Made by a program: the position numbers and the translations under genes. A stretch of 64,000 nt of DNA from Daucus carota subsp. sativus (lineage: Eukaryota; Streptophyta; Magnoliopsida; Apiales; Apiaceae): NCBI RefSeq assembly GCF_001625215.2, contig NC_030389.2, positions 1,090,930-1,154,929 of the forward strand, written 5' to 3'. Shown here piece after piece: positions 37,043 through 49,357 of this stretch (within the stretch, counting starts at the first letter, position 1; every line of letters begins with the position of its first letter). The notes under the pieces are model-generated. The model ran no database searches. It had not been told where the DNA came from and saw only the letters and a list, made by a program, of their open reading frames with translations.

Positions 37043-38060
37043 ACATTATATTATTTACATGTTGTTGGTACATCAACTTCATATGCATAATTATTTATAG
37101 CTAAATCAAGTCAAGACAAAAACATTATTTTAAAATGGAGAAATAGTTATTTAATATTAATATATTAAAATTACAATAACGATATTAGTCATTATCACTT
37201 AGAAGTTAGATACTTAATTATCTAATTCTCCTCATAATAGTGATAGATATAACTAGATGGGTTTTAGTTAGGAGGCTTTATGTAACACAGCTTCATTATC
37301 ATCAGATTATTTCTAAAAATCTGGATTGACAACAAGTTGTCAGAGATCAAGACCTAACTAGATTATAACTTTAAATAAAACTTACATTAAAGATTCTAAT
37401 CAAAGGAGTACAGTATTACATATGAAGTGTCAAGTCATATGCATATGCTATTTGGGGCTAAAATCGGAGCCCCGACCTCGTGGTCTACAACTTTTAGTCA
37501 GACATTATTCAAACACTTCGTTTGCTGTCTCCAAAATCAAGTACACATATTACTTATTTTGCATGTTTTAATCATTTTCATTTATTTACATTCGCTGTTT
37601 TGACGATTTCATGAATCTCTACAGCATTTTTATTTATTACGTAAATTTCACGGTCTTTAACGATAATAACGTGATTCAAGAAGTCGGAATTGCAAGAAAC
37701 ATGTAAATTGTAAGCCAGATAATTGCACGCGTTATGTAGGTGGTGCACAACACTCCAGCGATATACTCTCTTCGGGAAACTGTTCCAACGCATTCTTTCG
37801 TTACTTTTTGAAATGCATCACGAGACTCTATTATTTATAATTTGATTATATTTTTTAATTTTTTTCTGAATTTTTTTTCATATTTAAACTTTCATAAAAA
37901 AATTATAAAAATATTATGAAACTATATTTTGTAAAAATTTTAAAATACGTGTAAATAATGAATGCAAACAACCTGATAAAATCGAGGGAGTATTTGTTTT
38001 TGTTGCAGATAGATTCACGTGATTCGGTTTTTAATCCATTTTTTGAGTTTATTTGCTTCG

Positions 38061-38515
38061 GTGTCCCTTTGTCCTTATGTCAGCTTGATTTTTATCCCAT
38101 AATTTTATAGTTTCACATGTCAAAATTTATAATTTTAAAGATTAGAATTTTGATTAAAAAATAAAGAAGTTTCGTTATACACTAAAGTTTCTAAACAAAT
38201 ACAACACATGTCAGAATTATATATGGAAAAATGGAGGGAACAACATATATTATCTCTTAATCCACTAATTGTGACAAATCTGCATATTCCGATTTCATCA
38301 CCTGAGCTTGAAATAAAATATAAAAGTGTTATTATTATTTATTTTTTGTCCCATTCTTTTTAATGCGTCCATTAGCTTTTGCTATTAGAGTATTAGTGCA
38401 CCTACTATCCCATAATGTGGCGAAGGGAAGAAAAATTACGAACCTAAATTATACTTCAATAATCTATCTGATATTTGCTTGTCAATAGTTTGGGCGGATT
38501 CGAATCAAAATCAAA
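38061..38515. repeat. Dispersed direct duplication, copy 2 (partner at 31.75 kb)
   Basis: See copy 1 for the shared phrases. This copy is somewhat longer because of small insertions (for example in the AAAATTTATAATTTTAAAG region). The stretches on either side (37043-38060 and 38516-39757) show no gene. Confidence 0.7.
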
Positions 38516-39757
38516 TTTTATTATAATTTTATGAGTTAATTGCAATTGACACCCTTTTAATTTCAGCATATTGCACGTACATTGCACCTACTAGTTTTGA
38601 AAAATACAATTTGCAGTCTCAAACTTTTAACCCGTTGACACTTTGCACCCTTTCCGTTAATTTCTGTCGTTACCGTTAATTTTTGCAGGAGCATTTTGGG
38701 AAATTTAATTATATTTAATTAAAATCAGATCTTTATTTAAATTTTTTGACTATCTAAACGATATTTTTCGAAAAAATTTATAGAATGAAAGTGTTAGAGA
38801 ATAAAAAGATCTTCTTAAAATTATAAAGTTCAAAATTTTCGTAATTCTTTTATTTTTTGAAGAGGGTTTTTTGTCCATTCCTTCTTCATTTTATTCATGT
38901 TAATGAACACAACCTCGGTTGATTGTAGATGTCATATTGAAAGTCAGCTGATACATTAAGTGATGGAATGATGAACCTAGCCATAGGCGGTGACTATATA
39001 TATGTTCAGTCTTCAGACCTTACCTGCTATACATGGCTATTTTATATACTCCATTTATAGCATCCTGTCAAGTAACTGTTGCGGATCTTATGTGTGTTAT
39101 GTAGAGATCTAAAAATATACTTTTAAAATAAATCGTGCCGGATAGGTACTATTGTTAAGAACCATCTCAAAATAAGAGTGGGAGTTTCAGTTTGCTTCAG
39201 ATAATTTTAGGAAGTTTGAATTATCAAATATGCTTTTTATGTTTTAGTAATGATGATGATAAGTTTCCTACCTTTATTATGCTAATATTTTTTCTTAAAA
39301 TGTTTCAGGAAATCAGTTCATTTGAAGTGATTTAATGTAATACTCTTGTCATCAATTTTTTTTTTTTTTTTTAATATCACTTGGCTAATGCTGGTCTATT
39401 AGCTTCCGCAAGGGAAAACTGAATAGATCTTGCATTATGAAACAACATTTAAGAGAGGATGAATGTAGAACAACAGTCTCTTAGTTATCACAAGAGCTAT
39501 ACTTGCAGCATTGATCTGAAACTTTAAAATTCTGAAACTTCATACCATAACATCTGCACGACGTGAAACACATTATAGGTATTTTAACTAAATTGACATT
39601 ATATAATGTGTGTTTACATTATGTTATTGGAGGAGCTCCACTTGAGTGAAACAAAAAACATAAATTAAGGATTAAAACAGTAAATTGCAAATAAAATGCC
39701 TCTGTATCTTAATTTCAATATGGGATTTCGTGATATGAATATTATTGTATATTACAG

Positions 39758-39944
39758 GATCTAGTGATGTGCCGGAGGCTTAGAAAGCATAGGGGGTATA
39801 AGTTTGTAAATGGGTTGATCTTATGTACAATGGATGTAACAGCTAGAAAACGCGGAAGACCAAGAGTCTTCCCAACTAAAGAAATACTATTGGAGGAGCG
39901 TAGAGCCATGAAGCATAGTCGTAATAATTTTCGGTGGAACTTAG
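39758..39944 (+). other. Exon-like open segment with an AT-hook-like motif
   Basis: A segment bounded by a good acceptor (ATTACAG) and donor (TTAG followed by GTATGT) and open in one frame. Its text includes VTARKRGRPRVFPTKEILLE and ERRAMKHSRNNFRWNL, and RGRPR is an AT-hook core. I found no neighbouring exon and do not recognise the protein. It may be a stray exon of a decayed gene or of a transposon. Confidence 0.25.
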
Positions 39945-41023
39945 GTATGTGTTGTAATTCTCCAGATTTATAGCAGTGTAAAAATATATTAACACGATGA
40001 AGAAGCTATATTGGATGATCAATGTAAATCCTAAAAACTATATACAAAAACTTGGATATGTGCTGTGAGTGTACAAATTTATGTGATTGCTGAGTTTCTT
40101 TTCTCTATCTGGGATAGAGAATTGAATCCCAACTTAATAAGTGCAAAAATTATCATATATGACCCCAGCTTCTTTTATAAAATTAGAAAAATAAAAATTT
40201 GAAATAAAACTTCAACAATGGATCCTTGTTTCAGAAAACTCCAAAAAAATGAATCCTTTATCAAATAATTTAAAAAAAAACAAAAACTGAAAGTTTCGAA
40301 ACAATAATTAAATAAAACGTAATCAATGTTGTCATTGAGATGAAAAATAAGTGGATAACAATATTTACCAAAGCTTTCAAAAAAAATAAAATAATTACCA
40401 AATCTACCTAATTTTATTCTTAAAAACAGCCTAAATTAAGGACTATATTTTTAATTCTTACTTGATAGCATACTACCCATAAAATTATAAATTCAGAATA
40501 ATAAATGAAATTAAACTAATATTAACTATTCAAATATATTGGCAATGATTTGTTTAATTAAGAACGTAAAAGTAATCAAAGAAAAAAACGAATACCGTCA
40601 TTAAGAAACTGACAAATGACTACTACTACATTTAAAGTTGATGATTACAAATTATAACCTGCCATTACAAATCAAAATAGAAACTAAAAACAAAATATGA
40701 CACCAAGTGCAATAGATAAAAATTGAGCATATTTCACCAAATGTAACTGACACGAATTACCAAGAATAAAATCCGATAAGCAATAAATTGAATATTTTTA
40801 TTTCTGATTAAAAATTTGACGTTTAATTTTTATTCATAAATGAAGTTAAAAAGTTATTATAAAACTATATTCTACAAAAATTTTATACATCCATCCCAGC
40901 AGACAAGTATTTTTTTCACCAACTTTACTTTCCAAAATATGATACATCCAAAGTGCGTAGACACTCATGTAGGCTATACAAGTATATCTCTAATGGCTAC
41001 CATTTGTAGAAAATTCAACCTAT

Positions 41024-41874
41024 TCAACGTAGATTATAAATCCCTATATGTTCTGTACCATAACCACAAATTAGTTCGGGTTTCAGGATCATATCATGTT
41101 CAGCATCCAAGATATAGTACTGATCTGACGCAAAAAGGACTGAGCACTTGTTATCTCTCGTAAAACATGACACAGACAGCAAAGACACTCCTTCTGTGAA
41201 AACATACACATCCTTCATCAGAAATCTGGTTGTCACTCCATTCTCTGTGTATGTTAACTCACACGCTCCCTTCCGGGAAGAGGTTGTCACTTCACCATCT
41301 ACATCACGGAGAGCTATTTGCTCACAGTCTTCTATACCAGTAAGACAAGACTCATCACATGTTGTGTGGCAGCTGCTGCCTGAATCAACAAACCAACCCG
41401 AATCCGTTTCCTTTTTATCGGGAAACTTCTCGATAAATTTGTATTTGTTCCCCGATGTAAAACCTCTGGCGAGAATATACTCGCGAGCCACCATACTGAT
41501 ATATCTAGAATCCCTGAGAAGAAACTGAGCTAAGCAATGATGCTGCTCTACAAATCTCCTGACAGAAATAATATTTCTGCCACGGGGGAAATGGGCGACA
41601 TCCTCCAGAAAATAAGATCTCCCGCAATCTTCAGAATTAACCAAAACGTCGCCAACTACAGTATATAATGCTATTTTCCCACTTGAAGTTGAAAAATGTC
41701 CTACTTCTTCACGCTTTCTTAGAAGACGACTTATTTTGCTGCAACCATGCCTAGTACTGCCGGAATCAAACACCCAAACTTCTTCTTCGGATTTTGAAGA
41801 GGTGTCATTGTTGGCCAAGGTCCTAAAATAGGATGGGAAGGGGAAAAGTTCTTTAAACTCTTTTGTGATCCACC
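41024..41874 (-). pseudogene. Tandem copia-type retropepsin domains, open frame
   Basis: The minus-strand frame is open for 314 codons (41024-41968). Its likely exonic part starts at 41874 after an acceptor-like CTTTATTGTAG. Two copies of a copia-type aspartic protease domain follow each other. The first has WVFDSGSTRH (Asp at frame residue 68) and later FLEDVAHFPRGRNIISV. The second has WFVDSGSSCHTT (Asp at 195) and later FLMKDVYVFTEGVSLLSV. Each DSG plus the downstream 'NLLSV'-like motif is the retropepsin pattern of Copia polyproteins, and the last residues (HIGIYNL) resemble the start of a gag-pre-integrase domain. There is no integrase, reverse transcriptase or RNase H after it, and the 5' side is blocked by other insertions. 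It may be a rearranged transposon remnant or a co-opted gene; the lack of stops is notable. Confidence 0.6.
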
Positions 41875-42069
41875 CTACAATAAAGACAGCAAAGAAAAAT
41901 ACATCAAAAGGCATAATATATAAATAAATGATAAAATAAGGCCACGAGAGATTAGTGTTAGAAATCAAACTCTCATTTACTAATAAGTTTGAATATGTTA
42001 TATTATCTATATGTGTGTAAAAGAATAAAACAAAAACTACAGCTTGGAGATAATTAAGGTTTGAAATAT

Positions 42070-42540
42070 ATAGCTTAAGGAGTTGGTCATGTACGTTCCA
42101 GGAGAAAAGGTGGCTGGCAAATGTGAAAGAGACAGAGAGCTCCTAAATATAAGGCGGGCTGAAGGAAACCAAAGTGCAGCTACACAAGTCTTCCTGGAAA
42201 TATGGTAGGCTACATATATTGGAAGCAAGGAATGGTTGAAAAGAAGATATGCAGTGGTTATATACTGCCTGGAAAATAGCTAGTACACAGTTTGAAGTCA
42301 ATAGTTGTAGGCTGGTAATAGACATGTTGTAATCTAGCTAATGTAATGCCTATAAATAGGCTGACCTTTGTATTTGCAGAAGACACTGAGAAAAACTACA
42401 ACAGCAGTTGTGAGTGAGAATTATATGAGCTGAAGCTCTTGAGAGAAAACAAAGGCTGAAGCCTGTTAAGTCTGTATGTGAAAAACAAGTTGTATCTGTG
42501 TTTGAATTAATATATCAGCTGTGTGTGTTTACTTCTCTAT
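42070..42540 (+). mobile_element. Copia-like LTR fragment (possible solo LTR)
   Basis: It contains GTAATGCCTATAAATAGGCT (TATA) followed about 30 bp later by an AAGACACTGAGAAAAACTAC leader, the layout of a Copia-type LTR, oriented plus. No primer-binding site or second LTR is visible. It lies between the retropepsin frame (opposite strand) and the LINE tail. Confidence 0.45.
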
Positions 42541-42545
42541 CACAT

Positions 42546-42897
42546 ATGTTTCTGCGGCTTGGCATGCTATTTGGCGAGAAAGGAATTTGCGAATTTATTC
42601 TGATGATGGCCCGCGCACTGTGGACAGTTTGATCATTGGTATTAAAAGAGATGTTCGTGACAAGCTGGCGTCTTCGGCTAATTTTGGGAAATGGCTTCAA
42701 CGTGACCCACTTCTAGCCATGTTTCTATATTAAGCTGTTAGGGGTAGTTTGCTTTGTAATGGTTTGTTCCTAGTTATTTAGCTTCTAGTCTGTGTTGCCT
42801 AGTATTTGAGGTGGCTGCTGCACCTTAGCTGCTGCTTGTTGTTTTCGCGGGGTATGCCCCTAGATTTGTATCTTTCTCCTTCTAATATTTTTAACTT

Positions 42898-42933
<36 letters not shown>
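42546..42933 (+). mobile_element. 5'-truncated LINE ending in a poly(A) tail
   Basis: The first ~190 bp encode AAWHAIWRERNLRIYSDD and, shortly after, IIGIKRDVRDKL, ending FGKWLQRDPLLAMFLY and a stop at 42731-42733. This is the C-terminal zf-RVT-type end of plant L1-like reverse transcriptases. A 165-bp 3' tail follows, ending in 33 adenines (42901-42933). The tail abuts codons of the last exon of the minus-strand NAA15-like gene, so the LINE landed in that exon in the opposite orientation. No target duplication is evident because the 5' side adjoins an LTR-like piece. Confidence 0.85.
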
Positions 42934-42935
<2 letters not shown>

Positions 42936-45900
42936 GATTTCAATAGCTTGTGGATTGCAATATAATCGCTAAGCATACATGACTTCCTCCTATTTTGAGC
43001 TGAATAACTAATAAAAAAAACATAAAACACACATAAGTCTCTTTCAAAATGGAAATGCATATATATACATACATCTAAACAGCTCGGGATTAGGTAGAAG
43101 TCATACACTGTTTCATTGATACAATTCACAATTGGGAGCTTTTTATATGGCTGTAAATAGAACAGCATTTCTGCTGCTGCAACCATATGGACAATCGAAC
43201 CTTCAAAAAGAAAATATAATTATCGGTCTCTGGTATTTTGGAAAAAGGATAGTGCCAGTATGATGCATAAAATAAGAATTCGACCTTTGTTTCGCACAAG
43301 GAAATCCTCAATCAATTTTATTAATGATTTTTCACGTAAAGTGCTGCAGAAATATAATACAATAGTTTAGTATATAACTTGTGAAACAAAGCATATAAGA
43401 ATAGTATTAATACGGGGGTAAAATATGGAAAAGGACCTTATGGGAATTGCTAATGCAGTACGAACAGATTCTTCTAAAACCATGCTATCCAGTCTGCCAA
43501 GAAACCGTACCTAACATAACGTATATTATTTTGAATATCAAAAGCAAAAGATAAGATAAGATAATATTCTGCAAAATCTATTGGATTAGAAAATCAACAT
43601 ACTAGCTAATTTATTATTATTTCGAAAAAAGTGATATCCACATAAAGTTTATTGAGAAGATTTCATGTCATGTACATGATTGTAATAACTAGAATGACTG
43701 ACATGCAAGACAATTAGATTTAAGACATACCAAATATCGCAGTGTGTCAGGGTTATCTTCCTCCAGTCTTACAAGATTTTTTGACGCCTGAAATGAACCC
43801 AACATCAATTTAAGAACCGACCTCTAAATACAGTAGTCTTCAAGCAGACAACAAACGATTAAGAAGACAGTTGAAGTCCCTAAACAGCTGTCTGGGACCA
43901 CCATGTATACTCACCCAACAAAAAGAAACAACAAAAAGCAGTCGAAAGGTTATGTATTACCTTGCAGACCTCTAACATGTCATACTTTCTCATACTAAGT
44001 TCAAACAAGAGGACATGTGTCCCAAAAGAATCTGGGTGAATCTTTTGGAGCAAGTTAAAGTACTTCGTAGCTTCCAATAATGGATTCTCAACCTGTGTCA
44101 ACACAGAACACAAATATGATACTGTTAAGCAACCTTAAGCAGCAGTGCACTGCACTTTATGTATTAAGAAATTGGAAGTGTGAAGAAAGCAGTGTAACAG
44201 TTATTTCTAAAGCACCTGCAATAACTTTGCACCAATGGGATCAAGATATTTTGAGGATCTGCTTGTTTCCTTGTCTTTGTTGCACAATTCCTACAACACT
44301 GGGATGTTAAATTGATGGCTTAACTACAAGATAACTCAGATTAAGGCATGAAAAGCTCAGTCACCTTTGCGTGGGATTTAACCCCTTTTCTAGCCTTTGT
44401 ATCCACCAAGTTTTTAGTATTTGAGACTCTGGTAACAGTTGTTTCTTGCATCTTCTTTTTAGAGAGAGGCATCTTAACGGTCGTTGACATTAGTGCTTCA
44501 TCGTCTAATTTGGTAGAAGAATCATACAGCTTCATATAGCACCTGTACGAGAGGAACATAGAAACTAATAAATAAAAACTACAGATGCTTGTAATATATT
44601 TTCATAAGAAAGAAATGGCAAATCGTTGTCTAAGAGTAAAATCCATTGTAGTACTAAAAATTGAGCACCCTGTTTAATCACACACTAACAAATGAAAGAA
44701 ATGGTTGAAAGGCTTTCATAGCCCAGCAAGTGTATATACCACAAAAGAACATCATACGACCATGGTGGGGGGTTGTTGCTTGCTGTGTATATGTGATGAT
44801 TTGGACACTTTCACAGTTTGAAAGTAGGCATAAATTTGTTTTATTTGTTTAGAAACTACATTACCAAGTACACCCTCACCCTATTAGGGAAAAATGAGGA
44901 ATAACACAGGTGCGCGAATGCTTTCTTAAGGAGATTTTACTTCTTCATTAAGGAACATAATTGATTGAAAAGAAAAATGAAGACAATTGACTAATTACTG
45001 CTGAGCAATATAAGAAATTCACCTAATGATTCCAGTAGCTGCTTTATGAAAATATGAGCCTGGATCCAGCCGTTCTTGACATCTCAATGTTTCAACAGAT
45101 GTATGAAGAGTCAGCCCCCCTGACTGATAAGAACGAAAGTCAAAGCGTTCTTCACTCAGCTTTGTGTAGTATGTCAAAACAGCAAGGTAATTTTTCAACG
45201 ACTTCCCCAGATCACCACGTCGGTAGTAACAGTCTCCCAAAGCAAGCTCATACCTTTGGGGGAGGGGAAAGACAATAACAAATAATCAGATAGTAGATAA
45301 TTTCGACTGGAAACAAGATAGAACACCCAAAACGAAGACACACCACATGCACTCCATGTTGGGCAAAGAAGTTTGTTGATCATCTTTATCCTTTGTAAAC
45401 ATTACATCCTGCAAAAAAATATAATACGAGTTTCAATGTGTCATAGATTCATGTATATTGCGAGAGAGAGAGAGGAAGAGAGGGAGGGAGGGAGGGAGGG
45501 ATAGAGGGATAGAGAGAGAGGGAGGGACGAGGGAGAGAGAGGGAGGGAGCAAAATAACTAATATTCAACTAGCACTGAATACCTTGTCAATCTGAAGCAT
45601 GTGCTTTATGTACTTCTTTTTTGTGAAGCTGTTTTTAGGATCCATGTCCTTGGCTTTCTCTGCCATAGAAGCAGCAGTTTCTAGGTCACCTGTATGCTTC
45701 AATATCCTTGCCTGATACATAAAATGGCAAATGAGCACTTTATTAGAGTGAAAGCTAAAAAACAAGCACAAGGTTGTTCCTTTAGTAACCACACTGTGCT
45801 ACACAAAAGTAAGCTCACAACCATATGCATCTCTATTCAAAACATTACATATGTAGCTGAAGTGAACACTATGAATCACAACCTGACTCTACTTCAAAAC

Positions 45901-48900
45901 TTCCTCAAAACAGATAGATTTTTTTTTTTTGCGAAAGTAGTTGTGGAAATATGGGGACAAACCTTGACCAAGTATAACTCTGCAACTGCTTCATTTTGCT
46001 TAATTGCCTCATTCACCTGGCCAAGAGCTACAGCAACTGCTTCATTTTGCTTAATTGCCTCATTCACCTGGCCAAGAGCTACAGCAACTGCTTCATTTTG
46101 CTTAATAGCCTCATTCACCTGGCTGAGAGCTATCTCATACCGGCCACGTCTGTCATAATGCTGATTCAACATAACTCCATAATCAATATACACCTATATA
46201 TATGTGGGGAGAGGGAGAGAGAGGGAGGGAGGGAGGGAGAGAGAGAGACTATTGTTAAAACCTGAGCTAACAAACACAAAGTCCACAGTGGTATCGGAAT
46301 GGATTCATTGTTTTCCCTACAAATTGACACCTTCGCTTGCTAAGGATTGGAAAGCTTATAACATCCTACTAGGAATCTTAAAACCAATACATCACGTTAC
46401 CTGATCAAACTTTCTAACTCCAGCATCACCTTATCAATGATGTCTGCCTGTAGAAGGATAGATGACATCAACGAGAGCAAAATATATTCACCTAAAATTA
46501 CCATTACCCCAAAATAAAACATGTGAAATCAAGAGAGCTTGACAAACCTTGTCAGGCTGTTCATACAATGGGCGAAGGTCAGAGAACAATGAAGGGACTC
46601 GCTGTGTGTCCAACAAGAAGAAAGCATGATTTTTAACATGGGCGAGGTTTGGAAAATGAATTTCTTGATAAACACTAAAGTGGGTCATAATTACTGACTT
46701 AAGAAAAAACAAAAAAAATACCTGATGTAAGAGAGGCCTAATATAGATACCCAACGCTGTTCGGAATTCATCCCCTTGGAGAAAGTTAAGGGGTATTCTC
46801 TGAAAACATGCAAAAGAACATTCCACCGCATCATGGCAAGTCCAATATCAAAGTACTCAAATATAACGTTGGAAATTTGAAAATACTGTATAAAGAAAGA
46901 ATAGAAGAAACTCAGATGAGAAGCATGTGTTAAAAACTAATGAACAATATTGGCCGTTTAACAGCCTCGTTAAAGATTCAGAACTCTACACAGAATTCAC
47001 CATCATAACATAACTAACAAGAAAATACACTTCATTGGGCGACCTCTTTGGCCATGTAAAAAAACAGTAAGAAAGTCAGAAATACTATATGGTTACTCAA
47101 CATATCTATCTGTTCAAAAGACCCCCTAAAAGAAAAAAGGAAGTGGCTGATAGCAAGTCAACTAAATGACTAATATGGGCATATTCCATATCCATATATT
47201 TGTAAAATTTTGATAGAGGAAACTGATAAAGACCTTAACCGCAGAGGACGAACTGTGCTGGTCCCCTAAAGATTTGTACAAGTCTTTTAATTTTTCAATC
47301 AAGTTGGACGAATACTGCCCAGTGTCCGATGACACGACACACCTTTGCAATCCGGCATGATAACTGCATAAAAGAGAAACACGACAATTCGTTCAATATA
47401 TAGCATACATTTAGCACACAACATAATGTTATAGTGTTTCAGTGTAGTTAAGTAAAATCTCAAGATATGCAAGCAAGCTGCTATTATATCAACTTCGTTT
47501 CTGAACTATTTTCTTGTGAAAATATTAACAATTGTTTCATAACATAACAACAATATAATCCAATCACCATATTTTCATGACGTTACATCGACTGGTCAAG
47601 GTAATCGTACTTGTGTTTAAAAGTCAGCTAGATTCTTAAAAAGAATTTTTTTTAAAAGTTGGCAAAAAAGAATTATAATATAAGCCACTGCCATCTAAAA
47701 TGTAAATATCAATTGCAAAATGAACAAAGGAGGAAATCAACAGTCAAATCACCTACGAGAAAAGGCAGAACATTACAAACAAGAAAATGTGCCCAGTAAA
47801 AAGAAGGGTCAGAAAGATAGCCTGTAGTTTTCTGGATTCTGAGAAAGAAGCTCCATATATATTTTCTTTGCCTCGCTAAGTTCATTGAGCTTGACCAACA
47901 AGGAAACATGTTGCTCCTTAAAAGCTACATTATCAACCTGCAACATCAATTTGGGAAGACTGAATTATATCTAACATCTTTTTGAACTTAACACTTCTAC
48001 TTCTTTTAGCACCACAAAAATCAACTTACAATGACTGACTTTTTATTGAGTAGCTCCTTCAAAGCCTTCTCTATATTACCTGATTCCTCCAATAAAGAGA
48101 TCTGCATGGACCATGAAGGTGGATAGGTGTCGATCAACTAAACTACATTGGAAGTTCAAACCAATAAATTTTACGACTATATAACATAAAACACTTGCAA
48201 ACGCACCTTGTACAAAAGCATCCCTTCAGAAACATCAGCTTGTGATTTCTCATAACTTTCCAAGATCTCAACTGCTTTTAAACAACTGCCATTGCAAAGT
48301 TAAAGAGTCAAAGACGAAATACAAGAAACTGCTACCTACATATATAACAATAAAATAATTTCCTCCACTGACCATGAAGTGTTCATAAATTACATACTTT
48401 CTGTTAAGGTGGTGAGAGACAGCATGTGCAATGTGATGAAAGCAAATATTAGGCTCCAACGTCACAATCTGAGATCTGCACTCCACAAAAGCTGGTAGAT
48501 TTCGCATTTGCCCCTATAAATATCAAAATAGAATCAGAAACAAATTTCCACCTAAAAGGAAATTCTAGAAACAGTAGTAATTCAGTATTTAACTCAACTT
48601 TCAACAGAAATATTTAAACGAAGTAGGTGAACCTGTAGTATAGAAAGGTAACGGAGCAATAAAATATTGGAAGGACTAATCTTCAAAGCATTTTGGACAA
48701 ATTCTATAGCCTTCTCGTAATCGAAGTCAGATTGACATATGAAGCCAAGAATTATCAAGCAAAAAATACTCTTGTCGTCATTCTGCATGATTGCAAAAGA
48801 TATACATCGTAAATATCAGAAAACCACAAACCTTAGCTATCTTTACAAAAGAGTATCTATAAGACATGGCAGAATGCAACAACCTGAAAGCCACAACGTG

Positions 48901-49357
48901 CACAATCATATGCCTCCGATTTGCAGTCCAACAGACTCAACATTAGTCCCTTTAAAGCTAATGTTTCTAAGAAACAGTAAAAAAAACAGGAATTACAAAA
49001 AGAAGTATGAAACAAAAAACAACGGGAAACAGTTTTAAAACAACATTTAATATCAAGACAGAAACCTGCCTCCATGGTCCTTCTTTACTGCCAAGATTTT
49101 ATTAATGCCATTCATGGCAGACTTATAGTCTTTCACTTGATAGGAACTCTTTAAAGAAAAAAAAATTGAGGTAAATACCTATTATATAAACACTTTCAAT
49201 TTTTCACACATACACAAAAGGAGCTAAAAAAATAAAAAATAACTGTGATAAGGGTTACCTTGATATTTTTCAAGTGTTTCATCTCTTTGTAGCCACCAAC
49301 TTCAGTGGGGAAAAAGGTATTTACAAGATCTCCAGCTATCCCCGTAATTTCTTTCAT
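42896..49357 (-). CDS. NAA15-like: Diverged NAA15-like NatA auxiliary subunit, C-terminus truncated by a LINE
   Basis: Twenty-five coding exons, from ATG at 49357: 49357-49259, 49148-49070, 48966-48884, 48782-48633, 48513-48398, 48285-48207, 48101-48030, 47937-47822, 47363-47234, 46799-46722, 46601-46548, 46447-46401, 46316-46262, 46160-45963, 45711-45583, 45408-45344, 45253-45023, 44542-44365, 44290-44216, 44092-43961, 43787-43731, 43510-43437, 43343-43285, 43200-43069, 42999-42896. They join in phase to about 863 residues (Arabidopsis NAA15 about 897). Landmarks in family order: DHGETLALKGL, GQYSSNLIEKLKDLYKSLGD, RIPLNFLQGDEFR, VPSLFSDLRPLYEQPDK, HYDRRGRYEIAL, FTKDKDDQ, NPLLEATKYFNLLQK, AAAEMLFYLQP, IAIHKLL. 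NAA15 is the TPR scaffold that holds NAA10 at the ribosome. Divergence is high, the usual N-terminus is replaced, introns 2 and 8 need GC donors, and the end is poly-Phe plus stop from LINE sequence. Exon 24's donor is the least certain call. Confidence 0.8.
45460..45550. repeat. GA-rich low-complexity tract in an intron
   Basis: Runs of GAGAGAGGGAGGGAGG lie in the intron between exons at 45583 and 45408 of the NAA15-like gene. A similar GA tract lies at about 46206-46250 in the neighbouring intron. Confidence 0.8.
45983..46135. repeat. 51-bp coding minisatellite, three units
   Basis: The 51-base unit starting CAACTGCTTCATTTTGCTTA begins at 45983, 46034 and 46085. In the minus-strand NAA15-like exon it encodes the 17-residue unit QVNEAIKQNEAVAVALG twice and a third, normal copy ending AELYLVK. 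Relatives have one copy at this place. Confidence 0.92.

Noticed and set aside
42037..42733. Host gene in the plus-strand frames around 42.5 kb
   Set aside because: The readable part is the C-terminal end of a LINE reverse transcriptase followed by its poly(A) tail.
46139..46193. Earlier acceptor for the NAA15-like exon containing HYDRRG
   Set aside because: Using the acceptor at about 46193 adds 11 residues not seen in relatives; the acceptor before CATTATGAC at 46160 joins LAQ to HYDRRG exactly as in the family.
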